Shown here one piece after another: positions 43,692 through 52,636 of a stretch of DNA of 64,000 nt. Every line of letters begins with the position of its first letter. The stretch's first letter is position 1. Source of the stretch: Ahrensia sp. (GTDB lineage Bacteria; Pseudomonadota; Alphaproteobacteria; Rhizobiales; Rhizobiaceae); the NCBI GenBank assembly GCA_002698425.1, contig NZXU01000009.1:10434-74433 (forward strand), given 5' to 3'. The notes below the pieces were generated by a model. The model saw nothing but the letters and a program-made list of their open reading frames with translations. It did not search any database and was not told the origin of the DNA. The position numbers were made by a program, and so were the translations under genes.

Positions 43692-46100
43692 ATGCTTCGT
43701 CAAAATTCTTCCATTTTTTCTACAGGTGCGCTGAAGTCGATCAAGGCGCGATTTGCGGCGCTGGTCGTGGGCGCGGCGCTGGTGTCTTGCGCGGCGGTCG
43801 GCGTGCTGAGTTACCAGATCGGCAAGACCGGCCTGATCGAGGCGAGCCAGGTTCGCCTCGATATGATCGCCGAGAACCAGGCCGATACCGTGTCCTCCAA
43901 GCTCCAGCGCATCGAGCAGGCGATGGGCGACATGGCGAAGAACAACTCTTTCGGCGAGTCCATCGATTCCGCCGCGGCCATGCTGGAGGCCGAGGCCGAT
44001 GACATCCGCGCCGCATTCCAGGCGCCGGACATGAGCGCGGAACAGCGCGCCGCCATCGACGGTGCGGATCTGAAGCTGATGTATGCCGTGCAATACGGCA
44101 AGATCCACGGCTCGCTCTTCAACGCTCTGCAGAATACCGGCGTCAGCGACGTCTATATCGTCAACGAGAGCGGTATCGTTATCTACTCCGCGACCAAGGG
44201 ACGCGAGCTTCTGGCCAATGTGAGGGATGCCGGTTTCGAGCCCCTGGCGCAGCTTTTCGATGCGGCGCATGGCGAGGACATTGCTGCTGTCCAGAGCCTG
44301 GACTTCACCCCTTACGAGGCCGAGGACGGGTCTGTGTCCGCTTTTGTCGCGCAGCCGCTCCAGCACAATAGCTGGGGCACGATCAGCCAGAAGGGCGTGA
44401 TCATCTTCCGGCTCTCCGCCGAAAAGCTGCTGGCGGCCGTAACGCCGAAAGGGATCGGCGATACGGTCGACGAAGCCCTTCTGCTGACCGGGGACGGCGG
44501 CTTCCGCACCGGCGTTGCGCCGCAATCCGTCATGGACAATGTGCCCTCGGGACTGGTTTCCGCGGCGAAGGCGGGCGTCACGGGTTCACAACTCGTCGAC
44601 GAGGCCGGCCACGAGGTGTTCTATTCTTTCGTGCCGGTGAGTGTGTTCGGCCAGAACTATCTGCTCGCCATCGGCGAAAAGGAGAGCAAGGTGCTCGCCT
44701 CGGCGAATGCGCTCGCCTGGTGGGCGCTGATCGCCACGGTTGCGGTCGTCGCCGTGATGAGCCTTGCCGGCTATTTCGTCTCCTCGCGGATGACGCGGCC
44801 GCTGATCGCGCTGGCCGGTCAGATGAACCGCCTGACGGGTGGCGATACCTCCTTCGAAATCGCCTCCGCCGAGCGCAAGGACGAGATCGGTGCGATGGCG
44901 CGCGCGCTGGATTCCTTCCGCAGCAACGCGCTGGAAAAGGAGCGCATGGAGGCCGAAGCATCCGTGCGCGACCGCGAGATGGCCGAGGAGCGCCAGCAGC
45001 GCGATTCCGAAAAGGAACGCAGTGCGCAGGAACTCGAAGCGGCGGTCTCCGCGCTTGGCACCGGCCTGCATGCGCTGGCCGAGGGCGATCTCGAACAACG
45101 TATCCAGACGCCGTTCACGGCTTCGCTCGACCAGTTGAGGCTCGACTTCAACAATTCGGTCGAGCGGCTTCAGACGGCGATGCAGCGTGTCGGCGAGAAC
45201 TCCTCGGCGATCCGCAGCGCCTCGGACGAGATCCGCACGGCGGCCGACGACCTGTCGCGCCGCACCGAACAGCAGGCCGCATCGGTGGAACAGACCGCCG
45301 CCGCGGTCGAGGAAGTCACCGCGTCGGTGAAGGAATCGGCCGGCCGCGCCGAAGAGGCGGGCGCGCTGGTGTCGCGCACCAAGACGTCCGCCGAGAAATC
45401 GGGCGAGGTGGTGCGCCAGGCCGTGACGGCCATGGGCGAGATCGAGACGTCGTCGCGCCAGATCGAGAACATCATCGGCATGATCGACGAGATCGCCTTC
45501 CAGACCAACCTGCTGGCGCTGAACGCCGGAGTCGAGGCTGCGCGGGCGGGCGAGGCCGGCAAGGGCTTCGCGGTCGTCGCGCAGGAAGTGCGCGAACTGG
45601 CGCAGCGTTCGGCCAATGCCGCCAAGGAGATCAAGCAACTGATCGACCGGTCCTCGCAGCAGGTCAAGAGCGGGTCGGACCTGGTTGGGGAGACCGGCAA
45701 GGCGCTCGAGGTGATCGTCGCCGAGGTGCAGGAGGTCAACGCCAATGTCATGGCGATCGTCGACGCCGTGCGCGAGCAGTCGACGACGCTGAGCGAGATC
45801 AACCAGGCGGTTACCGAGGTCGACAAGGGTACTCAGCAGAATGCCGCCATGGTCGAACAGACGACGGCGGCCAGCCACGGGCTCGCCGGCGAGGCGCAGT
45901 CGCTCGCCGACCTGCTCGGTCAGTTCAAGCTCGGCGCGAAGCTGCAGTCGGCGGCGCCGGCCGCGCGAGGCCGGCCTGTCGAGGGCAAACCGGCGAAGAG
46001 CGATCCGCGCTCCACGCGCGCGGCGATCGCCGATGCGATCAAGTCCTTCCCGACGCGCGGCAACGCCGCCGTGCAGGCGGAAGACTGGGAAGAATTCTGA
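43692..46100 (+). CDS. Methyl-accepting chemotaxis protein, transmembrane
   Basis: An 802-residue receptor. TM1 about residues 17-41, a periplasmic Cache-like sensor (about 42-335, with [18 protein letters not shown]), TM2 about 338-361, HAMP after [21 protein letters not shown], then the signalling domain with the hairpin tip [27 protein letters not shown]. It ends in DWEEF, a CheR/CheB-docking pentapeptide. Cytoplasmic parts are nearly identical to the two receptors downstream. The ligand is unknown. Confidence 0.94.
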   Translation: MLRQNSSIFSTGALKSIKARFAALVVGAALVSCAAVGVLSYQIGKTGLIEASQVRLDMIAENQADTVSSKLQRIEQAMGDMAKNNSFGESIDSAAAMLEAEADDIRAAFQAPDMSAEQRAAIDGADLKLMYAVQYGKIHGSLFNALQNTGVSDVYIVNESGIVIYSATKGRELLANVRDAGFEPLAQLFDAAHGEDIAAVQSLDFTPYEAEDGSVSAFVAQPLQHNSWGTISQKGVIIFRLSAEKLLAAVTPKGIGDTVDEALLLTGDGGFRTGVAPQSVMDNVPSGLVSAAKAGVTGSQLVDEAGHEVFYSFVPVSVFGQNYLLAIGEKESKVLASANALAWWALIATVAVVAVMSLAGYFVSSRMTRPLIALAGQMNRLTGGDTSFEIASAERKDEIGAMARALDSFRSNALEKERMEAEASVRDREMAEERQQRDSEKERSAQELEAAVSALGTGLHALAEGDLEQRIQTPFTASLDQLRLDFNNSVERLQTAMQRVGENSSAIRSASDEIRTAADDLSRRTEQQAASVEQTAAAVEEVTASVKESAGRAEEAGALVSRTKTSAEKSGEVVRQAVTAMGEIETSSRQIENIIGMIDEIAFQTNLLALNAGVEAARAGEAGKGFAVVAQEVRELAQRSANAAKEIKQLIDRSSQQVKSGSDLVGETGKALEVIVAEVQEVNANVMAIVDAVREQSTTLSEINQAVTEVDKGTQQNAAMVEQTTAASHGLAGEAQSLADLLGQFKLGAKLQSAAPAARGRPVEGKPAKSDPRSTRAAIADAIKSFPTRGNAAVQAEDWEEF

Positions 46101-46130
46101 TCGAACCGGTTTCGCAGACAGACTTCAGGA

Positions 46131-46154
46131 ACGGCGCCTTCGGGCGCCGTTTTC
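46131..46154 (+). terminator. Terminator after the first chemoreceptor
   Basis: ACGGCGCC-TTCG-GGCGCCGT followed by TTTCG. The same stem, tetraloop and tail recur after the second chemoreceptor at 48374. Confidence 0.85.
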
Positions 46155-46553
46155 GTATTTACGCCAGGAATCCGGGCATTTCCCGCAGATTGAAGCTGCG
46201 GAGACATATTTGCCTGTTTTGAAGGCATTTTTATCTCCGTAATCTCGTGCGGTCTTACAAAATGCAATAAGAACAATAGGTTGATCCGCGTTTCAGTTGC
46301 GGCTCATTGCGTAGCTTTCTAAGCGCCATCCTGACGTCTTACCCCCTAAATCCTGTAATTTGAGCTGCGCTGTTCAGCGTTTGTTAAGTGGCGACTGCAA
46401 AAACTTGTAGTGCCTTAAGAGAAGCCTGACGGCTTGGCTGCGCATGACGCGCGCACGGGCATTCGGCTGCGCCGAAATGTAGGTCGGCAAGACTACTAAC
46501 AATAATCCAAACAATTCTTGGGGCGCTCCAGGCGTACCCTCCGGGGGATAACT
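46155..46553. other. 399-bp intergenic region before the second chemoreceptor
   Basis: No gene is supported. It is A+T-richer than its surroundings and probably holds the promoter of the gene at 46554. No regulator site was recognised. Confidence 0.6.
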
Positions 46554-48344
46554 ATGTTCAGCAGTATGGGAATGGGCGACGATTCGAAATCCGTCCTCGC
46601 AGCCATCGACAAGTCGCTCGCCATCATCGAATTCGATCTGACGGGCAAGATTCTCGCCGCCAATGCGAATTTTTGCCAGGCGATGGGCTATGAAGCTGCG
46701 GAGATCGTCGGCAAGCATCATTCCATGTTCGTCGACCCGGACTACGCGCGCAGCGCCGACTACAAGCAGTTCTGGGAAAAGCTCGGCCGCGGCGAATTCG
46801 ACGCGAACGAATATCTGCGTTTCGGCAAGGGCGGCAAGGAGATCTGGATCCAGGCCTCCTACAACCCGGTCAAGGGCCGCAACGGCAAGCCCTACAAGGT
46901 GGTGAAATTCGCCACCGACATTACCGACGCGAAAACGAAGTCGGCCGATGACGAGGGCAAGATCGCGGCGATCTCGCGTGCGCAGGCCGTCATCGAGTTC
47001 GACCTTCAGGGCAATATCCTGGCCGCCAACGAAAACTTCTGCATGACGCTCGGCTACGACCTGAGCGAGATCAAGGGCAAGCACCACTCGCTCTTCGTCG
47101 ATCCGTCCTATGCGCGCAGCGGCGAGTACAAGGAATTCTGGGACAAGCTGCGCAACGGCGAGTTCATCGCCGAGGAGTTCAAGCGCTTCGGCAAGGGCGG
47201 CAAGGAAATCTGGATCCAGGCCTCCTACAATCCGATCTTCGACGCGGCGGGCCGGGTGATGAAAGTCGTCAAGTTCGCCACCGACATCACCGGCCGGGTC
47301 AGCGCGGTCAACCAGATCGGCGCGGGCCTGCAGCACCTCGCCGAGGGCGACCTGGAGCAGCGCATTTCGCAGCCCTTCATTCCGTCCCTCGACCGGCTGC
47401 GGCTGGACTTCAACAATTCGATCGAGAAGCTTCAATCCGCGATGCAGCGCGTCGGCGATAACACGTCGGCGATCCGCAGCGCGTCGGACGAGATCCGCAC
47501 GGCGGCCGACGACCTGTCGCGCCGCACGGAGCAGCAGGCCGCATCCGTGGAAGAAACAGCTGCCGCTGTCGAGGAGGTCACCGCGTCGGTGAAGGAATCG
47601 GCGAGCCGCGCCGAGGAGGCGGGTGCTCTGGTGTCGCGCACCAAGGCGTCCGCCGAGAAATCCGGCGAAGTCGTGCGCGAAGCGGTGGCGGCGATGCAAG
47701 CCATCGAGGAATCCTCGCGCAAGATCGGCAACATCATCGGCATGATCGACGAGATCGCCTTCCAGACCAACCTGCTGGCGTTGAATGCGGGCGTCGAGGC
47801 GGCGCGGGCCGGGGAGGCCGGCAAGGGCTTCGCGGTCGTCGCGCAGGAAGTGCGCGAACTGGCGCAGCGTTCGGCCAATGCCGCCAAGGAGATCAAGACG
47901 CTGATCAACACCTCGTCGCAGCAGGTCAAGAGCGGGTCCGAGCTCGTCGGCGAGACGGGCAAGGCGCTCGAGGTGATCGTCGCCGAGGTGCAGGAGGTCA
48001 ACGCCAATGTCGTGGCGATCGTCGAGGCGGTGCGCGAACAGTCGACGACGCTGAACGAGATCAACCAGGCCGTCACCGAGGTCGACAAGGGCACGCAGCA
48101 GAACGCCGCCATGGTGGAGGAATCCACCGCCGCGAGCCACGGCTTGGCTAGCGAGGCGCAGTCGCTTGCCGAACTGCTCGCCCAATTCAAGCTTGGCGGC
48201 GCGATTGTCCAGTCGCAATCGCGGCCGGCGCCGGTCCCTTCAGGCGATGCGCGCGCGACGCAGGCAAAGGTCGCCAAGGCGATCAAGTCCTTCCCGACAA
48301 GCGGCAATGCCGCCGTCAAGGCGGAGGATTGGGAGGAATTCTGA
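46554..48344 (+). CDS. Soluble methyl-accepting chemotaxis protein with two PAS domains
   Basis: A 596-residue cytoplasmic receptor without membrane segments. Two PAS domains (about residues 15-125 and 137-247), each with the pattern IEFDLxGxILAAN and [16 protein letters not shown], are followed by a HAMP-like linker and the signalling domain with [27 protein letters not shown]. It ends in DWEEF. PAS domains may bind heme, flavin or a small metabolite; no diagnostic residue was recognised. A close paralogue lies at 49720. Confidence 0.94.
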   Translation: MFSSMGMGDDSKSVLAAIDKSLAIIEFDLTGKILAANANFCQAMGYEAAEIVGKHHSMFVDPDYARSADYKQFWEKLGRGEFDANEYLRFGKGGKEIWIQASYNPVKGRNGKPYKVVKFATDITDAKTKSADDEGKIAAISRAQAVIEFDLQGNILAANENFCMTLGYDLSEIKGKHHSLFVDPSYARSGEYKEFWDKLRNGEFIAEEFKRFGKGGKEIWIQASYNPIFDAAGRVMKVVKFATDITGRVSAVNQIGAGLQHLAEGDLEQRISQPFIPSLDRLRLDFNNSIEKLQSAMQRVGDNTSAIRSASDEIRTAADDLSRRTEQQAASVEETAAAVEEVTASVKESASRAEEAGALVSRTKASAEKSGEVVREAVAAMQAIEESSRKIGNIIGMIDEIAFQTNLLALNAGVEAARAGEAGKGFAVVAQEVRELAQRSANAAKEIKTLINTSSQQVKSGSELVGETGKALEVIVAEVQEVNANVVAIVEAVREQSTTLNEINQAVTEVDKGTQQNAAMVEESTAASHGLASEAQSLAELLAQFKLGGAIVQSQSRPAPVPSGDARATQAKVAKAIKSFPTSGNAAVKAEDWEEF

Positions 48345-48373
48345 TCGCTCCCCTCCCGCTCAAGTCAAATTGG

Positions 48374-48398
48374 AAACGGCGCCTTCGGGCGCCGTTTT
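48374..48398 (+). terminator. Terminator after the second chemoreceptor
   Basis: AAACGGCGCC-TTCG-GGCGCCGTTT then T: the same hairpin as at 46131. The leftward LuxR-type gene ends at 48423, so it could act on both strands. Confidence 0.85.
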
Positions 48399-48422
48399 CA
48401 TGTTTGGAGGTCGTGGCTATCG

Positions 48423-49172
48423 TCAGTTCGAAGCGCCGGACAGCCAGCCGTTTTGCAGGATCGAGACCAGGGCCTGGGTCTTGTTCTTCATGCCGAGCTT
48501 ATTCGTCGCGTTGGCGATGTGGTAGTTCACCGTGTGGCTGGTGATGCCGAGTTCGCGGCCGATCTGTTCGGCCGTCAGGCCGCCCGCCACCAGCTTGAAG
48601 ACGCCGAGTTCCCGCTCCGTCAGCGGGTTGTGGGGCGTTTGCGTGGTGGACAATTGCATCAATCTCAGGAAAGCGCAGGAGCCAAAATAGTAGAGGTGCG
48701 CCATCTCATGGGAGCCGACCGGGCCGCGTGCGCCGGTAAATGACAGGGCGCCGCGTTTCTGTTGATCGCAGCGAAATGGAAAATAGGCAGTGCGGTCATA
48801 ACCGCGCGCGATCATGACCTCGAGGTCTTCCAGCACGTCGGCGTTTTCGCTATCGGCTCCGTCGGACATTCGAAGCGTGACAGGCCCGGTGCTGGTGTGA
48901 ATTCCCTCGACGATCCGCGATCGATCGAGCGTCCCCATTTCGATGAAACGGCTGAGGATCTCCGCCTCCCAATTGGTGATGACGACGCGCTGGAAGAAGT
49001 TCACGGCGTTGCCCGGCGGCTGCGCCGTGACCAGAAAGCGGGGCAAGCCGAACGCCGCCCCGGCCGCGGTCAGCTGCTTGAATATGTCGAAGACCGTATC
49101 GGCGAGACGGATATCCTCGATCGCGTTTTCGAGATCGAAACTTTCCTGACGGACCGCTGCTGTCGTGTTCAT
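48423..49172 (-). CDS. LuxR family transcriptional regulator (autoinducer-binding-like)
   Basis: A 249-residue protein: N-terminal ligand domain resembling the autoinducer-binding fold (about residues 10-165, with VVITNWEAEILSRFIE and AYFPFRCDQQKRGALSF) and a C-terminal GerE helix-turn-helix (NPLTERELGVFKLVAGGLTAEQIGRELGITSHTVNYHIANATNKLG). No luxI-type synthase is in the window, so it would be a LuxR solo. ATG 49172 gives normal family length; its ribosome site is weak. Confidence 0.85.
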   Translation of the reverse strand: MNTTAAVRQESFDLENAIEDIRLADTVFDIFKQLTAAGAAFGLPRFLVTAQPPGNAVNFFQRVVITNWEAEILSRFIEMGTLDRSRIVEGIHTSTGPVTLRMSDGADSENADVLEDLEVMIARGYDRTAYFPFRCDQQKRGALSFTGARGPVGSHEMAHLYYFGSCAFLRLMQLSTTQTPHNPLTERELGVFKLVAGGLTAEQIGRELGITSHTVNYHIANATNKLGMKNKTQALVSILQNGWLSGASN

Positions 49173-49719
49173 CAGACCCCCGTTTCGTATTCTCCCCGGA
49201 TCAGGATAGACAGATACGAACCGTGCGGTCATTCGCCATATGGGCGTAAATATCCGCCGATTTATTACCAAACGGCAGCTTGTTCTTCGCCGGCGCCTCT
49301 ATCGTTTTTGCAAGTTCTCATTCCTGAGAAAGCTATCCTTTTGGAAGTATTTGTAAAATATATGGAAATTGAAGGTGGTCGCGAGGCGTGGCGCTTTCCT
49401 CTCCTTGACCCTTGCGGATTGGCGGTCTGTTTGCCCTGTCTGTCTTCGGAGTGGAAAATCTCGTGCGGGGAGATTTTTCGAAAGTAATCGAAAAGCTCCT
49501 GTTCCGGACAACGGCAATCAATCGCTACGAGAATTCGCAGTCGTTCCATTATTTGTTTTTCATCCATCGGTTGCACTCTCGGCTGATCGGAATGGACGGG
49601 GAATTGCCGCGTCCTTGGCATGATGCCCTTCCGGCGGCCAAGCGGCATGTCAGTTACGAACGATTGTGTTGCCCCAGGTCGCGGCCTGCGGGCTGGAATC
49701 AAATCCGGAAAAATTGCGT
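49173..49719. other. 547-bp intergenic region, no supported gene
   Basis: Visibly A+T-richer than its surroundings. A leftward frame at 49265-49702 contains the protein-like MDEKQIMERLRILVAIDCRC, then loses coding character; it may be a decayed short gene. It holds the promoters of the divergent LuxR-type and chemoreceptor genes. Confidence 0.5.
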
Positions 49720-51483
49720 ATGTTCTCGAAATCCAGACGGTCCGGCGGGGATGCCGTTTCCATAGTTGCGGCCCTCGACAAGTCGCTCGCCATCATCGAA
49801 TTCGACCTGACCGGAAAGATCCTCGAGGCCAACGACAATTTCTGCCAGGCAATGGGCTACGAGCGATCCGAGATCGTCGGCCGGCATCACCGCATGTTCG
49901 TCGACGAGGCCTATGCCGCAAGTGCGGAGTATCGCGAATTCTGGGCGGCGCTCGGCCGGGGCGAGTTCGAAAGCCGGGAATATCTGCGCTACGGCAAGGG
50001 CGGGCGCGAAATCTGGATCCAGGCGACCTACAATCCGGTGTTCGACCGAAGCGGCAGGCCGATCAAGGTCATCAAGCTGGCGACCGACATTACCGAGGCC
50101 AAGTGCAAGGCGATGGAGGATGACGGCAAGCTCGTCGCGGTGTCGCGCTCGCAGGCGGTCATCGAGTTCGATCTGCAGGGCAATATCCTGACCGCCAACG
50201 AGAATTTCTGTGCGACGCTTGGCTACGATCTCTCCGAGATCAAGGGCAGGCACCATTCGATGTTCGTCGATACCGACTTCGCGAAGAGCGCGGAATACCA
50301 GGCGTTCTGGGACCGGCTGAGGAGCGGCGAGTTCATCGCGGGCGAGTTCAAGCGCGTCGGCAAGGGCGGCAAGGCCGTCTGTATCGTCGCGTCCTACAAC
50401 CCGATCCTCGACCACACCGGCAAGCCGGTCAAATTCGTCAAGATAGCGACGGACCTGTCGGAGCGCATGGCCGATGTCGGGGAACTGGGCAAGGGGCTTT
50501 CCGCGCTGGCGCATGGCGATCTGGTGCAGCGGATCGAGCGCACATTCGGCTATTCGCTGGAGCAGCTGCGCACCGACTTCAACAATTCGGTCGAGAAACT
50601 GCAGCGCACCATGCGCCAGGTCGGCGAGAACGCCGAGGCGATCCGCAGCGGATCCGGCGAGGTTCGTTCGGCGGCGGACGACCTGTCGCGGCGGACCGAG
50701 CAGCAAGCCGCCAATGTCGAGGAAACGGCGGCGGCCGTCGAGGAGGTCACAGCCTCGGTCAAGCAGGCCGCAGGCCGGGCAGAGGAGGCGGGCGTGCTGG
50801 TGACCCGGACCAAGGCGACCGCGGAGAAGTCCGGCGCGGTCGTGCGCGAGGCGATCGCCGCCATGGGCGAGATCGAGGAGTCCTCGCGCAAGATCGGCAA
50901 CATCATCGGTATCATCGACGAGATCGCCTTCCAGACCAATCTGCTGGCGCTCAATGCGGGTGTCGAGGCGGCGCGAGCAGGCGAGGCTGGCAAGGGCTTT
51001 GCGGTCGTGGCGCAGGAAGTGCGCGAGCTGGCGCAGCGTTCGGCCAATGCCGCCAAGGAGATCAAGACGCTGATCAACACCTCCTCGCAGCAGGTGAAGA
51101 CCGGTTCCGACCTGGTCAACGAGACCGGCAAGACGCTTGAGGCGATCGTCGGCGAGGTGCATGACGTCAACGCCAATGTCGTGGCGATCGTCGATGCGGT
51201 CCGCGAGCAGTCGGCGACGCTGCAGGAAATCAACAAGGCGGTCACCGAGATCGACAAGGGGACGCAGCAGAACGCCGCCATGGTGGAGGAATCGACCGCG
51301 GCGAGCCACGGGCTGGCCAGCGAGGCGCAGTCGCTTACCGACCTGCTCGGCCAGTTCAACCTCGGCGGTTCGGTATCAGTCAAGCCGCGGGCCGACACAC
51401 CGCAGAAAAAGCCGGAACCGGCAAGAACCTTCGCCGTCGTCGGCAATGCCGCCGTCAAGGCCGATGACTGGGAGGAGTTCTAG
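49720..51483 (+). CDS. Soluble methyl-accepting chemotaxis protein with two PAS domains
   Basis: A 587-residue cytoplasmic receptor with the same layout as the one at 46554: two PAS domains (about residues 12-122 and 134-244), a HAMP-like linker, the signalling domain with [27 protein letters not shown], and C-terminal DWEEF. The second PAS has [11 protein letters not shown] where the paralogue has [14 protein letters not shown] 49720 gives an N-terminus aligning with the paralogue; the ribosome site is weak. Confidence 0.93.
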   Translation: MFSKSRRSGGDAVSIVAALDKSLAIIEFDLTGKILEANDNFCQAMGYERSEIVGRHHRMFVDEAYAASAEYREFWAALGRGEFESREYLRYGKGGREIWIQATYNPVFDRSGRPIKVIKLATDITEAKCKAMEDDGKLVAVSRSQAVIEFDLQGNILTANENFCATLGYDLSEIKGRHHSMFVDTDFAKSAEYQAFWDRLRSGEFIAGEFKRVGKGGKAVCIVASYNPILDHTGKPVKFVKIATDLSERMADVGELGKGLSALAHGDLVQRIERTFGYSLEQLRTDFNNSVEKLQRTMRQVGENAEAIRSGSGEVRSAADDLSRRTEQQAANVEETAAAVEEVTASVKQAAGRAEEAGVLVTRTKATAEKSGAVVREAIAAMGEIEESSRKIGNIIGIIDEIAFQTNLLALNAGVEAARAGEAGKGFAVVAQEVRELAQRSANAAKEIKTLINTSSQQVKTGSDLVNETGKTLEAIVGEVHDVNANVVAIVDAVREQSATLQEINKAVTEIDKGTQQNAAMVEESTAASHGLASEAQSLTDLLGQFNLGGSVSVKPRADTPQKKPEPARTFAVVGNAAVKADDWEEF

Positions 51484-51518
51484 GATTTCACCCGCGACGG
51501 GATGCCAGCCAATAAAAT

Positions 51519-51546
51519 GGGCCGCGTGTCTTACGCGGCCCTTTTT
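51519..51546 (+). terminator. Terminator after the third chemoreceptor
   Basis: GGGCCGCG, seven-base loop, CGCGGCCC, then TTTTT. Converges on the GGDEF gene. Confidence 0.9.
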
Positions 51547-51565
51547 CGTTTCGGCAGTCGGCCGC

Positions 51566-52450
51566 TCAGGTTCCCGACAGAAGCACATCCATGTCGAAAC
51601 TCTCGGACAATTCGCGCAGTTCGCCGGCGCCGCCGTCGATCGCCAGCATCGGCGTCATGACGCTGTTGCGGCCGGTGTTCTTGGCGGCGTGGAGCAGTTC
51701 CTCGGCGGCTGCGCTGTCGAGGTCGATATTGCCGCTCATGGCGACAAGGCCGGCGGAGAAGGTGACGCGGTGCTGCGAAATCCCGGCGGCCGACGCCACC
51801 GCTTCGCGCAGTGTCTCCAGCGCCTCGCGGGCGCGGTCCGGGTCGTCTTCGTCCAGATAAAGGACAAACTCTGCGCCGCTCCAGCGCGCGAGGATGTCGC
51901 GCGGTCCGATTTTGGAGACCGCGAAGGCGGCGAAACCGCGCAGCAGCTCGTCGCCTTCCGCCTGGCCGTAGAGATCATTGACGGATTTCAGCCGGTCGAT
52001 CTCGATCAGCGCCAGGCTCGCGGGCTCTCTCTTGCCGATCGTTTCCATGAAGGCGCAACGGTTCGGCAGGCCCGTCAGCACGTCCCTGCGAGCGTTGTCA
52101 TCCCGGTCGCGGCGGAGTGCCTGAGCGTTTTCGACGACGCTTTCGGCGGCCCGTGCGAGCTGACCGATCTCGTCATAGGGGCGGTGGGCGGCGGGGCGCC
52201 ACACATCGTGCCGGACGAAGTCGCGCAACGACGCGGCGATGCCGGCAACCGGCTCCACCTCCCGGCGCATCCGGACGGCTGTCGCGACCGCGCTGGCGAT
52301 GCTCGCGACGCCCAGCACCGACAGCAGCGTCCAGTCGGCACCTTCCGGGCGCACAGCCATGTAGCCGCCGGCTACGAGCAGCGGCGCGTTGACGCCGACG
52401 AGGGATTCGAGCGTGATACGCGCCCTGAGCCGGTTCCTGAAAAATCGCAT
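51566..52450 (-). CDS. Membrane GGDEF-domain protein with degenerate signature
   Basis: A 294-residue protein: two N-terminal hydrophobic segments (about residues 16-60), a HAMP-like stretch (YDEIGQLARAAESVVENAQAL), then a GGDEF domain (about 122-280: RRDVLTGLPNRCAF, LIEIDRLKSVND). The active-site signature reads SGAEF instead of GG(D/E)EF, so diguanylate cyclase activity is doubtful; it may bind GTP or c-di-GMP as a regulator. It lies beside an intact GGDEF-EAL gene and the chemoreceptors. Confidence 0.88.
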   Translation of the reverse strand: MRFFRNRLRARITLESLVGVNAPLLVAGGYMAVRPEGADWTLLSVLGVASIASAVATAVRMRREVEPVAGIAASLRDFVRHDVWRPAAHRPYDEIGQLARAAESVVENAQALRRDRDDNARRDVLTGLPNRCAFMETIGKREPASLALIEIDRLKSVNDLYGQAEGDELLRGFAAFAVSKIGPRDILARWSGAEFVLYLDEDDPDRAREALETLREAVASAAGISQHRVTFSAGLVAMSGNIDLDSAAAEELLHAAKNTGRNSVMTPMLAIDGGAGELRELSESFDMDVLLSGT

Positions 52451-52636
52451 GAAGACGCCCCGTTTGAAATCCTGGCGGACCCATGGACGTGCGGGAATTC
52501 ATTGCCCCGCGCGGTTTTCCCCGCGCCGTACGCCGCCTTTGGTTCCGGTTCTACCGCAATGCAATAAGAATTCGGCTAAGCCGTTCGGGGGCTTTTTAGC
52601 GGTTGCGGTAAGGCTTGGAGCGGGTGTGCCGCACGA

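Noticed and set aside
46374..48218. Leftward frame opposite the second chemoreceptor
   Set aside because: Such long antisense frames occur opposite all three chemoreceptors because of their codon bias; no independent motif.
49265..49702. Leftward 145-residue frame between LuxR-type and chemoreceptor genes
   Set aside because: Only a short central part is protein-like; no ribosome site, no domain. Kept as a note on the intergenic region.
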